Positions 1-7,379 of a stretch of 9,997 nt of DNA are shown here, one piece after another; positions within the stretch are counted from its first letter, which is position 1, and every line of letters begins with the position of its first letter. The stretch is from assembly GCA_020853075.1 (NCBI GenBank), contig JADYZS010000425.1, positions 1-9,997 of the forward strand, in the 5' to 3' direction. The notes below the pieces were generated by a model. The model worked only from the letters and a program-made list of their open reading frames with translations. It searched no databases and had not been told where the DNA came from. Position numbers and translations under genes: made by a program. The stretch is from Anaerolineae bacterium. Its GTDB lineage: Bacteria; Chloroflexota; Anaerolineae; JADYZS01.

Positions 1-309
1 CCCGATCTTCTTCTGGCGCGCATCTACGTCAGCCATCTGGGCGATGAGAGCGAGACGCCGCGCGTCATGGCCGCGCTGAGACATGCCGCTGGCTACCTTC
101 GCCGCGAACTGGCCGGTCGGCTAAGCCTGCGCCTGATGCCCGAACTTCGCTTTGAGTTTGACACGACGTTGGCGCGCGCCCGGCGCATTGATGCCTTGTT
201 GGATGAGTTGGGAACGGCGAGCCACGATGGCTTACAGCCGCCCGTAGATGCCGCGCCCGATGCGCCACCGGGCGCAGGCAATGGAAAACCACCGGCCACC
301 GCGCCTTAA
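1..309 (+). CDS. rbfA: Ribosome-binding factor A, 3' part
   Basis: Only the last 102 codons are present; the gene starts before the window. RbfA is a small cold-shock KH-fold protein that binds the 30S subunit near the 5' end of 16S rRNA and helps its late maturation. The visible part matches the family pattern: a strand reading LLLARIYVSHLGDE, then a helix with GYLRRELAGRLSLRLMPELRF, then the ending FEFDTTLARARRIDALLDEL. After DEL there is a short, low-complexity tail rich in Ala and Pro, as is common in this family. The stop TAA is at 307-309 and the next gene starts 14 bases later. The order rbfA, DHH phosphoesterase, truB, ribF is a widely conserved bacterial arrangement, usually downstream of nusA-infB, and it supports the call. 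Confidence 0.93.
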   Translation, partial: PDLLLARIYVSHLGDESETPRVMAALRHAAGYLRRELAGRLSLRLMPELRFEFDTTLARARRIDALLDELGTASHDGLQPPVDAAPDAPPGAGNGKPPATAP

Positions 310-323
310 GACCACGACAACGC

Positions 324-1298
324 ATGGATACTGCTATCCGGGATATCTTGCAACGCAGCCAACGCATCCTCGCCATCTGCCACGTCAACCCCGACGGCGA
401 CGCTCTGGGTTCGCTGCTGGGGTTCGGCTGGGCGCTCAAGGAAATGGGCAAGGAAACGGCCCTTGCCTGTGCCGATCCGGTGCCGCCCTTCTACCAATAT
501 TTGCCGGGCCACGAGGAAATCGTACAGCAGCCAGTGGGCGAGTTTGATCTGGTGGTTAGCCTTGATTGCAGCGATGCACAGCGCATGGGCGATTCCTACC
601 GAGACGAGTATCGCAGGTTGCCCCTTCTAAACGTTGATCATCACGTAACGAATCTCCGCTTCGGCACGTTCAACCTGGTGGATCTGGAGGCCGCTTCCAC
701 CGCGGAGATCATTTTCTTAATGCTTGACGAACTCGCGCTGCCGCTTGACCCACCCATCGCCCAATGCCTCTTGACCGGCATCGTCACTGACACGCGTGGC
801 TTTCGTACCGCCAGTTGTACGCCGCGAGTGTTATCCATCGCCAACCGGCTGATGGCCGCCGGCGCGTCGCTGCCGGAGATCGTGAGCCGGACCCTGGACC
901 GTCGCCCGCTGGCCGCGATTCGCCTGTGGGCCCAGGCGTTGCCGGGTGCGCAACTGCGGGGGCGGGTTCTGTGGACGGAGGTGACGGAGGCCATGCGCGC
1001 GGCGACCGGGCTGGCGACGGTGGATGATAGCGGCCTGGTCAATTTCCTTCTCACCGCCGAAGAGGCCGACGTTGCCGTAGTATTCTCCGAGAAGAACGGT
1101 GGGCAAGAGGTGGAAGTTGGTTTTCGGGCTCGTCCGGGGTGGGACGTCGCGCAGGTAGCCCTGGCGCTGGGAGGTGGCGGTCACATGCTGGCCTCCGGCG
1201 TGACGGTGCGTGGCACGTTGCCCGAAGTACGAGAGCGGGTGTTAGCGCTCCTAGATGAATCGTTGGCGGCGCAAGAGCGGGCGCACCGAATCACATGA
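324..1298 (+). CDS. nrnA: DHH/DHHA1 phosphoesterase, NrnA-type oligoribonuclease / pAp phosphatase
   Basis: This 324-residue protein has the usual length and architecture of bacterial NrnA, which degrades nanoRNAs of two to five nucleotides and dephosphorylates 3'-phosphoadenosine 5'-phosphate using Mn2+. The N-terminal DHH domain shows all four metal motifs: NPDGDALGS (22-30), SLDCSD (79-84), the signature VDHH (104-107) and TDTRGF (155-160). The C-terminal DHHA1 domain ends with GGGGHMLASG (283-292), the substrate-binding glycine-rich loop. No motif is degraded, so it should be active in the cytoplasm. The ATG at 324 is 14 bases after the rbfA stop; I see no strong Shine-Dalgarno sequence. 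The gene overlaps truB by ATGA at 1295-1298. Whether nanoRNase or pAp phosphatase activity dominates cannot be read from sequence. Confidence 0.9.
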   Translation: MDTAIRDILQRSQRILAICHVNPDGDALGSLLGFGWALKEMGKETALACADPVPPFYQYLPGHEEIVQQPVGEFDLVVSLDCSDAQRMGDSYRDEYRRLPLLNVDHHVTNLRFGTFNLVDLEAASTAEIIFLMLDELALPLDPPIAQCLLTGIVTDTRGFRTASCTPRVLSIANRLMAAGASLPEIVSRTLDRRPLAAIRLWAQALPGAQLRGRVLWTEVTEAMRAATGLATVDDSGLVNFLLTAEEADVAVVFSEKNGGQEVEVGFRARPGWDVAQVALALGGGGHMLASGVTVRGTLPEVRERVLALLDESLAAQERAHRIT

Positions 1299-2182
1299 CG
1301 GCGGGCATCCTTAACCTGGACAAGCCCAAGGGGTGGACTTCCCACGACGTGGTGGCACAGGTGCGCAGGCTGACCGGAGAGCGGCGCGCCGGCCACGCGG
1401 GTACGCTGGACCCCCTGGCAACGGGCGTTTTGTTGGTTTGCCTGGGCGCGGCGACACGCCTGGCGGAGTATTTACAGGCTACCCAGAAGACCTATCGGGC
1501 AACAGTACGCCTGGGCCAAACGACGACTACTGGCGACGCGGAAGGCGAAATCACGGCGGCCCGGCCTGTACCTCCTCTCACGGTGGCAGACTTAGAAGAG
1601 GTGCTGGCCGCTTTTCGCGGCCCGATTGTCCAGCGCCCTCCCGCCCACTCTGCCATCAAGCAGGACGGCGTGCCGCTGTACCGACGGGCGCGCCGCGGCG
1701 AGGTGGTGGAAGCGCCGCCGCGCACAATCACCATCTATGAACTCAATGTCGTTGCTTGGATGCCGCCTCACCTGATGTTGGACGTGGTTTGCTCGTCGGG
1801 GACCTACATTCGTTCTCTGGCCCGCGACCTGGGCGAGCGCGTCGGCTGTGGCGGCCATCTCGCCGACCTGTGCCGCACGGCCAGCGGGCGCTTTCGTCTG
1901 GAAGATGCCGTATCATGGGAACGTCTGGCTTCTGCTGTGGCTGTCGGGGAGTGGAAGGGCCTGGTACAGCCGCCTCATCTGGCACTGGATGGCTTTACCT
2001 GTGTGACGGTGGACGCCGGCAATGAGGGACGTTTGCGCCACGGGATGGATATATCATGCCTGGTGCCGCCACCTGCGGAGCGCGGGTATGCCCTCTCCGC
2101 GAGCGGCGACATCGTAGCCCTTCTGCGCTACGACGTAGAGCGACGCTCCTGGCGTCCGTACAAAGTTCTCGCGGCGGACTGA
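1295..2182 (+). CDS. truB: tRNA pseudouridine(55) synthase
   Basis: TruB converts U55 of the T-loop of tRNAs to pseudouridine. The 295-residue product starts with the family signature NLDKPKGWTSHDVV, followed by GHAGTLDPLATG, in which Asp39 is the catalytic aspartate. Further family motifs are QRPPAHSAIKQDGVPLY and GTYIRSLARDLGE, then the GGHLADLCRTASGRF segment. The C-terminal 60 residues (TCVTVDAGNEGRLRHG onward, with a GDIVALLRY strand) look like the small PUA-like domain found on longer TruB proteins. The ATG overlaps the nrnA stop in an ATGA, so translation is probably coupled. The stop is at 2180-2182 and ribF follows about 40 bases later. I am confident of both family and function. Confidence 0.95.
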   Translation: MTAGILNLDKPKGWTSHDVVAQVRRLTGERRAGHAGTLDPLATGVLLVCLGAATRLAEYLQATQKTYRATVRLGQTTTTGDAEGEITAARPVPPLTVADLEEVLAAFRGPIVQRPPAHSAIKQDGVPLYRRARRGEVVEAPPRTITIYELNVVAWMPPHLMLDVVCSSGTYIRSLARDLGERVGCGGHLADLCRTASGRFRLEDAVSWERLASAVAVGEWKGLVQPPHLALDGFTCVTVDAGNEGRLRHGMDISCLVPPPAERGYALSASGDIVALLRYDVERRSWRPYKVLAAD

Positions 2183-2222
2183 TACGGCGGGCAAGGCGCT
2201 GCCAATTCTTACTTTGCCATCT

Positions 2223-3554
2223 ATGCACATCTATCACGACCTTTCCACGGTCTATCTGGCAGGCGAGTGTGCGCTGACCATCGGCAGTTTTGACGGCGTG
2301 CATCGCGGCCACCAGGCCCTCATCGCCAAACTTGTTTCGTCCGCGCGCACCAACGGCTGGCTCGCCGGTCTCCTTACCTTTGACCCTCACCCCGCCGTGG
2401 TCTTGCGTCCCCAGCAGCCGCTAGATTATCTGACGCTTCTTCCTGAGCGTCTCCGGTTGTTGGAGGAATTAGGTCTTGACTTCGTGGTCGTTCATCCTTT
2501 TAATCGGGAGACGGCCCAGACCTCGGCCCGTCACTTCGTGGAAGCACTCGGCAGGCATCTCGGCCTGCGCGAGTTGTGGGCAGGCCCCGACTTCGCGCTG
2601 GGCCGGAACCGCGAAGGCAATCTTCCCGCCTTGCGGCAGATCGGCGCAGAACTCGGCTTCAGCGTGCGCGAGGTAGCACCTTTTTTGTTGAACAACGTGG
2701 AGGTGCGTAGCGGGAACGTCCGCGAGGCTCTCTGGAAAGGCGACGTCGCCGCGGCTGCTGCCATGCTGGGACGCCCTTATCGGTTGCCGGGGCGCGTGGA
2801 AAAGGGAGAACAACGCGGGCAGGGCCTGGGGTATCCCACAGCCAATTTGAGCGTGCTCCCTGGCCGCGTGATTCCGGCCTACGGCATCTACGCAGCCTGG
2901 GCCGAGGTGGAAGGACGGCGCTGGATGGCCGCCGTCAGCATTGGTGTACGCCCTACTTTCGGAGAAGACAACCGGCGCACGGTGGAGGCGTATTTACTTG
3001 ACTTTCAGGGAGACTTGTATGGTCAAGAGGTGGCGTTAGAGTTCGTAGCGCGCCTGCGCGATGAACTCCGGTTTGACACGGTGGCCGACCTCATCAGCCA
3101 GATGGAGCGTGACGTGGCACAGACACGCCATCTATTGAGTGATACATCCCTCGGTTTTTATAAGGAACTGGAGCATACGGCGGATTGGGCCATCCGGGTG
3201 CGCGGGCGCGACCTGGGAGAACTCTTCGCCCACGCGGCGCAAGCCATGTTCGCCATGATGGGCGCCGACCTGACCGCACCAGCAAAGGCAAGCCATGACC
3301 TTCATCTATCCGACCTGGATGCAGAGGCGCTGTTGGTGCGCTGGCTCAATAACCTCTTGTATTTGCAGGAGATGAACGGCGAGTTGTACACCCGTTTCAG
3401 CGTGCACCGCGCTACGCCTACAGAGGTTGAGGCCACAGCCCACGGTGCCCCCGGCAAGCCCACGCGCGCCAAGATAAAAGCCGTTACCTTCCACGACCTG
3501 CGTATTGAGGAAACGAGCGAGGGGCTGGTCGCGACGCTGGTGTTTGATGTATAG
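2223..3554 (+). CDS. ribF: Bifunctional riboflavin kinase/FAD synthetase fused to an archease domain
   Basis: The 443-residue product has two parts. Residues 1 to about 305 are a complete RibF, which phosphorylates riboflavin to FMN and adenylates FMN to FAD. The FAD-synthetase nucleotidyltransferase half shows TIGSFDGVHRGH (19-30), LTFDPHP and AGPDFALGRNREGN. The flavokinase half shows GLGYPTANL (201-209), GVRPTF and the VEAYLLDF strand with the expected catalytic Glu255, and it ends in the usual QMERDVAQTRHLL helix. From about residue 312 the same frame encodes a whole archease (about 132 residues): FYKELEHTADWAIRV, LLVRWLNNLLYL, IKAVTFHDLRI and the C-terminal VFDV. The putative metal-binding aspartates of HTAD (321) and FDV (442) are kept. 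Archease normally activates the RNA ligase RtcB; no rtcB is in the window. I chose the ATG at 2223 because RibF usually begins a few residues before its first strand; a TTG at 2214 would add three residues. The RibF part is certain; the fusion is read directly from an open frame, subject to sequencing error. Confidence 0.92.
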   Translation: MHIYHDLSTVYLAGECALTIGSFDGVHRGHQALIAKLVSSARTNGWLAGLLTFDPHPAVVLRPQQPLDYLTLLPERLRLLEELGLDFVVVHPFNRETAQTSARHFVEALGRHLGLRELWAGPDFALGRNREGNLPALRQIGAELGFSVREVAPFLLNNVEVRSGNVREALWKGDVAAAAAMLGRPYRLPGRVEKGEQRGQGLGYPTANLSVLPGRVIPAYGIYAAWAEVEGRRWMAAVSIGVRPTFGEDNRRTVEAYLLDFQGDLYGQEVALEFVARLRDELRFDTVADLISQMERDVAQTRHLLSDTSLGFYKELEHTADWAIRVRGRDLGELFAHAAQAMFAMMGADLTAPAKASHDLHLSDLDAEALLVRWLNNLLYLQEMNGELYTRFSVHRATPTEVEATAHGAPGKPTRAKIKAVTFHDLRIEETSEGLVATLVFDV

Positions 3555-3558
3555 AACA

Positions 3559-3599
3559 GCCCCCACCCCTAAACTCTGGCAGGGAATGGGGTCGGGGGC
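3559..3599. repeat. GC-rich hairpin at the convergent gene junction
   Basis: Left arm GCCCCCACCCC (3559-3569) pairs with GGGGTCGGGGGC (3588-3599), leaving one bulged C and an 18-base loop. It spans the 14-base gap between the ribF stop and the stop of the minus-strand glycosyltransferase, and its right arm lies inside the last codons of that gene. It could slow or stop transcription from both sides, but no T-tract follows on either strand, so I do not call it an intrinsic terminator. The arms resemble the outer arms of the repeat at 7380-7476 (shared GCCCCCACCC), so a small copy of the same repeat family is more likely. Confidence 0.6.
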
Positions 3600-4651
3600 A
3601 AGGGCTGGCCGTATCCTTCCAGCGGCGGGCGGAGGTCGCGGGTGATGTGCCGCCAGAACCAGGTAGCATCGCGCTGGCGCTGAGCCAGCGTCTCGCGCCG
3701 CCGCGCGCGCAGGCGCGGCACGTTCAGCAACGCCCACGCCTCACCCAACAGCGCGACACCGATAGAGGGAAGCAGGTAGCGCATCTGTCTCTCCCGCTGC
3801 CAACCCAATTCCGTCAGTTTGAGAGGTGCGCCCGCGAGGAGCCAGGGCAGGAAAAGCAAAAACTCGCGCGCGGTCATGTTCTTGTAGTAGGCCAGCACCC
3901 GCCCGGCAGTCAGGCGCGCAGCCCGCGTCACCGATTTCCGGTTGGGTCGCAACTTGGTCGCAAACGAATCGCGATGATAGAGGACCGATGGCGGAATGAT
4001 GGCCGTGTCGTAGCCCAGGCCGTTGATGCGCAGCGACAGGTCAATGTCCTCGCCGTAGGGGAAGTGCTCCGCATCAAAGGGCGGGCCGAGCCGCGACAAC
4101 AGGGCAGCATCCAGCATGAGCGACGCGCCGGAGAGGAAGAGGCTGCGCCGTGGCTCCGGGCTGAACGGCTCCGCCCGGTAGCGGGTGAAGCCGTAGCGGG
4201 AGAGGTCATAGTAGTAAAGATGCTCCGGCAACATCTCGCGGTCAAAACGGGCGAACTCCGGCACCCAGGGCATTATCATATTAGCACTGCACCCGCCCAG
4301 GCGCGGGTTGGCCTGCATGGCCGCCACCAACTCCGGTAGCCAGCGCCGATGCGCCACGGTGTCCGCGTTCAGAAAGACGACGTAGCGCCCACGCGTGTGG
4401 ACCAGCGCACGGTTGTTCCCCGCGCTGAACCCATAGTTCCGCTCCAGACGCACGATGCGCACAAGCGGCGCAAACTCCGAGGCCCGCGCCACCGAGCCGT
4501 CGGTGGAAGCGTTGTCGGCAAAGATGACCTCGTAACTGCCGCCGGGCATCTCCTGGTCGCACAGGGAAGCCAGGCAGTCGGGCACGAGGGGTGCCATGTT
4601 GTAATTGATGATGACGACGCTGGCAAGGAGTTCGCCTATCCCTTGGCTCAT
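3569..4651 (-). CDS. Family 2 glycosyltransferase (rhamnosyltransferase-like)
   Basis: This 360-residue GT-A enzyme probably transfers a sugar from a nucleotide donor onto a growing surface or lipid-linked glycan. It carries the GT2 motifs of the rhamnosyltransferase-like subgroup: SVVIINYN (11-18), ADNASTDGS (45-53), NYGFSAGNN (72-80), the metal-binding FLNADT (93-98) and GEDIDLSLRINGLGY from residue 200, whose acidic residues would hold the catalytic base. Two hydrophobic stretches near the C-terminus (FLLFLPWLLAGAPLKL and LLPSIGVALLGEAWALLN) suggest membrane association, followed by an Arg-rich region. The ATG overlaps the stop of the upstream phosphodiesterase (ATGA on the minus strand, 4648-4651), indicating coupled translation. 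The proline-rich end (PLPPTPFPARV) is encoded by repeat-like DNA and is probably not part of the fold. Donor and acceptor cannot be predicted. Confidence 0.88.
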   Translation of the reverse strand: MSQGIGELLASVVIINYNMAPLVPDCLASLCDQEMPGGSYEVIFADNASTDGSVARASEFAPLVRIVRLERNYGFSAGNNRALVHTRGRYVVFLNADTVAHRRWLPELVAAMQANPRLGGCSANMIMPWVPEFARFDREMLPEHLYYYDLSRYGFTRYRAEPFSPEPRRSLFLSGASLMLDAALLSRLGPPFDAEHFPYGEDIDLSLRINGLGYDTAIIPPSVLYHRDSFATKLRPNRKSVTRAARLTAGRVLAYYKNMTAREFLLFLPWLLAGAPLKLTELGWQRERQMRYLLPSIGVALLGEAWALLNVPRLRARRRETLAQRQRDATWFWRHITRDLRPPLEGYGQPLPPTPFPARV

Positions 4652-6324
4652 CCCAGATACCCCAAACCCTTGAGGTGTGCGCGCACCGCCGCATCTTCGT
4701 CTGCCGTCAGCGTCGCCTCTTCGCGGGCGGCGGGAGATTCCGCCTCAGAAGCCATCACCGGCGCAAGGAATCCCTCGGCGAAGGCTTCCGACAGGACGCG
4801 GCCATCCATCTCCAGCGGGATAGGGAGGCCCAACGCGGCCAGGATGGTCGGCGCAAGGTCCATGATGCTCGCCCCGTCTAGCCGCAGCCCGCGCCGCGCG
4901 CCCGCACCCGCCAGCATAGCCAACCCATTGAGGCGGTGTGCGCCGCTGCGGTCGTGGGCGCGGCCCAACCAGGCACGAGAGGGAAACTGGTATTCGCCGA
5001 AGGCCTGGTAGCGGAGGTCGGCAGGCATGACGAAGAGGTCGGGTGCATAGGCAGCCCGTTCGCCGTGAAAGAGTTCCTCGCGGCGATAGACGTGGCCCAC
5101 GATTTTCTGGCCGGTGGTGGGGTCGCGCCAGGCGTCCAGCGCGGCCACCAAGTCGGAAATTGCGCGCTCGTACTTGGCGCCAGGCTCCACGATGCCCTGC
5201 GGCTCCCGCCCACGTAGATTGACATAAATCGGGCCGACGTTGCCCAGGGAATAGGCACGGGTGCGCGGCCAGTCCACGTCGTCAAAGGAGAGGAAAAGCG
5301 CGCCCAGGCCGCGGCGCACCTGTCCCTTGCGAGCGCGCACCGTGCGCCCTATTTGTGCCCCCAACCCCAACCGCATCAGCAAGTTATAGGCCAGGATCGG
5401 TGTAAAGCCCGCCCGGTTCAGCAGATACTTCAGTCGGGTGACAGGGTGGTTCCGCAAGCGCAAGAATCTCGTTTCCAGCAGCCAGGCGTTGACGTAGAGG
5501 TATTTCTCCAGGGGGCCGAAGCCATGGTCGGACATAACAATCAGGAGCGTGCGTTCATCCACCTGGTTGAGCAGCCGCGCTAAAACCGCGTCCATCTCCT
5601 GATAGGCTCGCAGGATGGCATCGCGCAGGTCAGCGGGGGCATGGGCCGGGTGGCGCGAGTGGGTTGCATCCATGAAGTGCCAGGCGAAATGCTGGACGGT
5701 GTCGGTCGCCATGAAGACGGCCATGCAGAAATCCCAGTCGGGGACGCGGCGTTGCAGGATGTCCAACGCACGTTCCGTCTGCGCGGTCAGGCGGGAGAGG
5801 GCGGCAATCATTCGCCGCTCGCGCCCCTGCGGGTGAAAGACCTCCGCCGGCCAGATGTCGTAGCCGCCCGGCGCGTCTCTCAACTCTTGCCCCAGTTCAG
5901 TAGGGTAAGTGAAAACGGGAGCCTGGGGCGGCGTCATCATGCCGGTCACCAGGACGCCGTTGACCGGCTCTGGCGGGTAAATGGCAGGGACGTTCAGGAC
6001 AATCACCTGCTTCCCGGCGCGGCTCAACCGCGACCAGAGGGATTCACCCGCGCGCAGGGTGGCGTTCACCGGCTGGATGTCGTAAGTGCCGGGGGCCAGC
6101 CGCATGAAGTCGTAGAGACCGTGTTTGCCGGGGTTCATGCCAGTCAGGAATGAAGACCAGGCCGGGCCGGTGATGGGAGGGATAACCGTGGTCAATTCGC
6201 CCCACGCGCCCTCTTGCAGTAGGCGACGGAATGTGGGCAGAAGCCCCGCCTCGGCCCAGGGGCGTGCCAGATCCAGTGTCGCCCCGTCCAGGCCGATGAC
6301 CAGCACGCGGCGATTCTCCGTCAT
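4648..6324 (-). CDS. Alkaline-phosphatase-superfamily phosphodiesterase (type I PDE/nucleotide pyrophosphatase-like)
   Basis: This 558-residue enzyme is predicted to hydrolyse phosphoesters with two metal ions. The expected ligand set is visible: Asp13 in VIGLDGAT, the probable nucleophile Thr52 in PPITGPAWSSFLTG followed by NPGKHGLYDF, Asp208 and His212 in TDTVQH, Asp266-His267 in SDHGFGP, and His463 in SGAHRLNG. The C-terminus ends in the LKGLGYLG pattern often seen in this group. There is no signal peptide or clear membrane helix, so it looks cytoplasmic. It is sandwiched between two glycosyltransferases with ATGA overlaps at both ends (6321-6324 and 4648-4651), which ties its role to glycan or glycolipid assembly, perhaps removing or moving a phosphate-linked group. 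A GTG at 6333 could add three residues; I prefer the ATG in the overlap. The substrate is unknown; a phosphatase or sulfatase-like activity is possible. Confidence 0.87.
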   Translation of the reverse strand: MTENRRVLVIGLDGATLDLARPWAEAGLLPTFRRLLQEGAWGELTTVIPPITGPAWSSFLTGMNPGKHGLYDFMRLAPGTYDIQPVNATLRAGESLWSRLSRAGKQVIVLNVPAIYPPEPVNGVLVTGMMTPPQAPVFTYPTELGQELRDAPGGYDIWPAEVFHPQGRERRMIAALSRLTAQTERALDILQRRVPDWDFCMAVFMATDTVQHFAWHFMDATHSRHPAHAPADLRDAILRAYQEMDAVLARLLNQVDERTLLIVMSDHGFGPLEKYLYVNAWLLETRFLRLRNHPVTRLKYLLNRAGFTPILAYNLLMRLGLGAQIGRTVRARKGQVRRGLGALFLSFDDVDWPRTRAYSLGNVGPIYVNLRGREPQGIVEPGAKYERAISDLVAALDAWRDPTTGQKIVGHVYRREELFHGERAAYAPDLFVMPADLRYQAFGEYQFPSRAWLGRAHDRSGAHRLNGLAMLAGAGARRGLRLDGASIMDLAPTILAALGLPIPLEMDGRVLSEAFAEGFLAPVMASEAESPAAREEATLTADEDAAVRAHLKGLGYLG

Positions 6325-7361
6325 CGCAACCACACCCGGACGATGGTGCGCAGGAAGCCGAGGGGATAATGAATGTGGCGTGGCATCTTGCTCTCGCCTT
6401 CCGCACGGCGCAGGACGGTCACAGGGACTTCGGTGATGCGCAGCCCCTTGCGCTTCGCCTCAATCAGCATCTCCGGCGCGATGCGGTCTTCGCTGAGTTC
6501 CAGGCGCGCCAGGTCGCTGGCGCGGATGGCCCGGAAGCCGTTGGCGCAGTCGGTGATGCGCTGGCCCAGGAGAAGACTCAACAGCCAGGAGAAGAAGACG
6601 ACCCCGGCATGGCGGATGCCGCCGCGCTCCTCGTAGTGGCCCAGGATGCGAGAGCCGAGCACGAAGTCGGCCTTGCCGTCCAGAATCGGCTGCACCAGCC
6701 GGTCTAATTCTTCGGGGCGATGCTGCCCATCTGCGTCCATGGTGACGACGACCTCTGCGCCCCGGTAGCGCGCGATTTCCAGGCCGGTGCGGATGGCCGC
6801 GGCCAGCCCGCGGTTCATGGCATGGGAGACGACCAGATAACCGGCCTGGCGGGCCACGACTTCCGTGTCGTCGCTGGCGCCATCCACCACGATGACCGGC
6901 TCTACCTGCAACCCCAGCACTTCCGCCGGGAGGCGGGTAAGGACGCCCTGGATGGCCCGCTCCTCGTTGTAGGCCGGGATGACGGTGGCGAGAACGCGAT
7001 CCTCGCGGCGTGGGAGCGTGTGGTGTCGTCGGAAGTCGGCCTTCGCCAGGGCGCGTACCAGTTCGTTGACGCTCTGCGACAGGCCGTTGACGCGGCCCAA
7101 CAAGGCAAAATAGAGGCCGAAGAGCAGAAGAACGGCGACGAAAACCGCGACGTTGAAGCGGTTATAGGCTTGCAGGGCCCCCCGCAGCACGTCCACCGTG
7201 CCCGGCCAGACGGAGAGGACGGCCAGGGTGACAGTGAAGGCGAGCCCTACCAGGAGATCAAGCCGCCGGAAGGCTCCCGTTCGCCGCCGCCACAGGCTGA
7301 AGAGGCCGATCCCCACGGCCACGATGAGGCCTAGCCATTGCACACCGCGCAGCGCAAGCAT
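6321..7361 (-). CDS. Polyprenyl-phosphate-type GT2 glycosyltransferase with N-terminal DUF2304-like membrane domain
   Basis: The 346-residue product has two parts. Residues 1-110 hold three hydrophobic helices (about 9-24, 36-54, 69-89) followed by an amphipathic helix ending LVRALAKADF, the layout of DUF2304 proteins. Residues 122-346 are a GT2 domain like dolichyl-phosphate mannosyltransferase: ATVIPAYNEE (125-134), IVVDGASDDT (157-166), MNRGLAAAIRTG, the metal-binding MDADGQH (208-214), VLGSR, and DCANGFRAI, which is typical of enzymes that make polyprenyl-phosphate sugars. It likely transfers a sugar to undecaprenyl phosphate at the inner membrane face. The ATG at 7361 has a weak purine-rich stretch (GAGAAG) six bases upstream. 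An in-frame ATG at 7448 is rejected because the extra 29 residues come from the repeat at 7380-7476. The stop overlaps the next gene's ATG (ATGA). Confidence 0.88.
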   Translation of the reverse strand: MLALRGVQWLGLIVAVGIGLFSLWRRRTGAFRRLDLLVGLAFTVTLAVLSVWPGTVDVLRGALQAYNRFNVAVFVAVLLLFGLYFALLGRVNGLSQSVNELVRALAKADFRRHHTLPRREDRVLATVIPAYNEERAIQGVLTRLPAEVLGLQVEPVIVVDGASDDTEVVARQAGYLVVSHAMNRGLAAAIRTGLEIARYRGAEVVVTMDADGQHRPEELDRLVQPILDGKADFVLGSRILGHYEERGGIRHAGVVFFSWLLSLLLGQRITDCANGFRAIRASDLARLELSEDRIAPEMLIEAKRKGLRITEVPVTVLRRAEGESKMPRHIHYPLGFLRTIVRVWLR

Positions 7362-7379
7362 GGTTATCTTCTCATCTCC

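Noticed and set aside
3559..3600. Intrinsic bidirectional terminator at the convergent junction
   Set aside because: The hairpin is stable but no T-tract follows on either strand, so I list it only as a repeat/hairpin.
3647..5011. Two plus-strand open frames (3647-4339 and 4349-5011) of 220-230 codons
   Set aside because: Both lie opposite the GT2 and phosphodiesterase genes, whose motifs are intact; the antisense products are rich in Arg, Gln and His with no family resemblance.
6322..6333. GTG start at 6333 for the phosphodiesterase
   Set aside because: The ATG at 6324 forms an ATGA overlap like the next gene pair and begins close to the first conserved strand.
3569..7361. One of the two glycosyltransferases being the sulfolipid synthase SqdX
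   Set aside because: SqdX belongs to the GT-B family GT4; both enzymes here have GT-A family 2 motifs.
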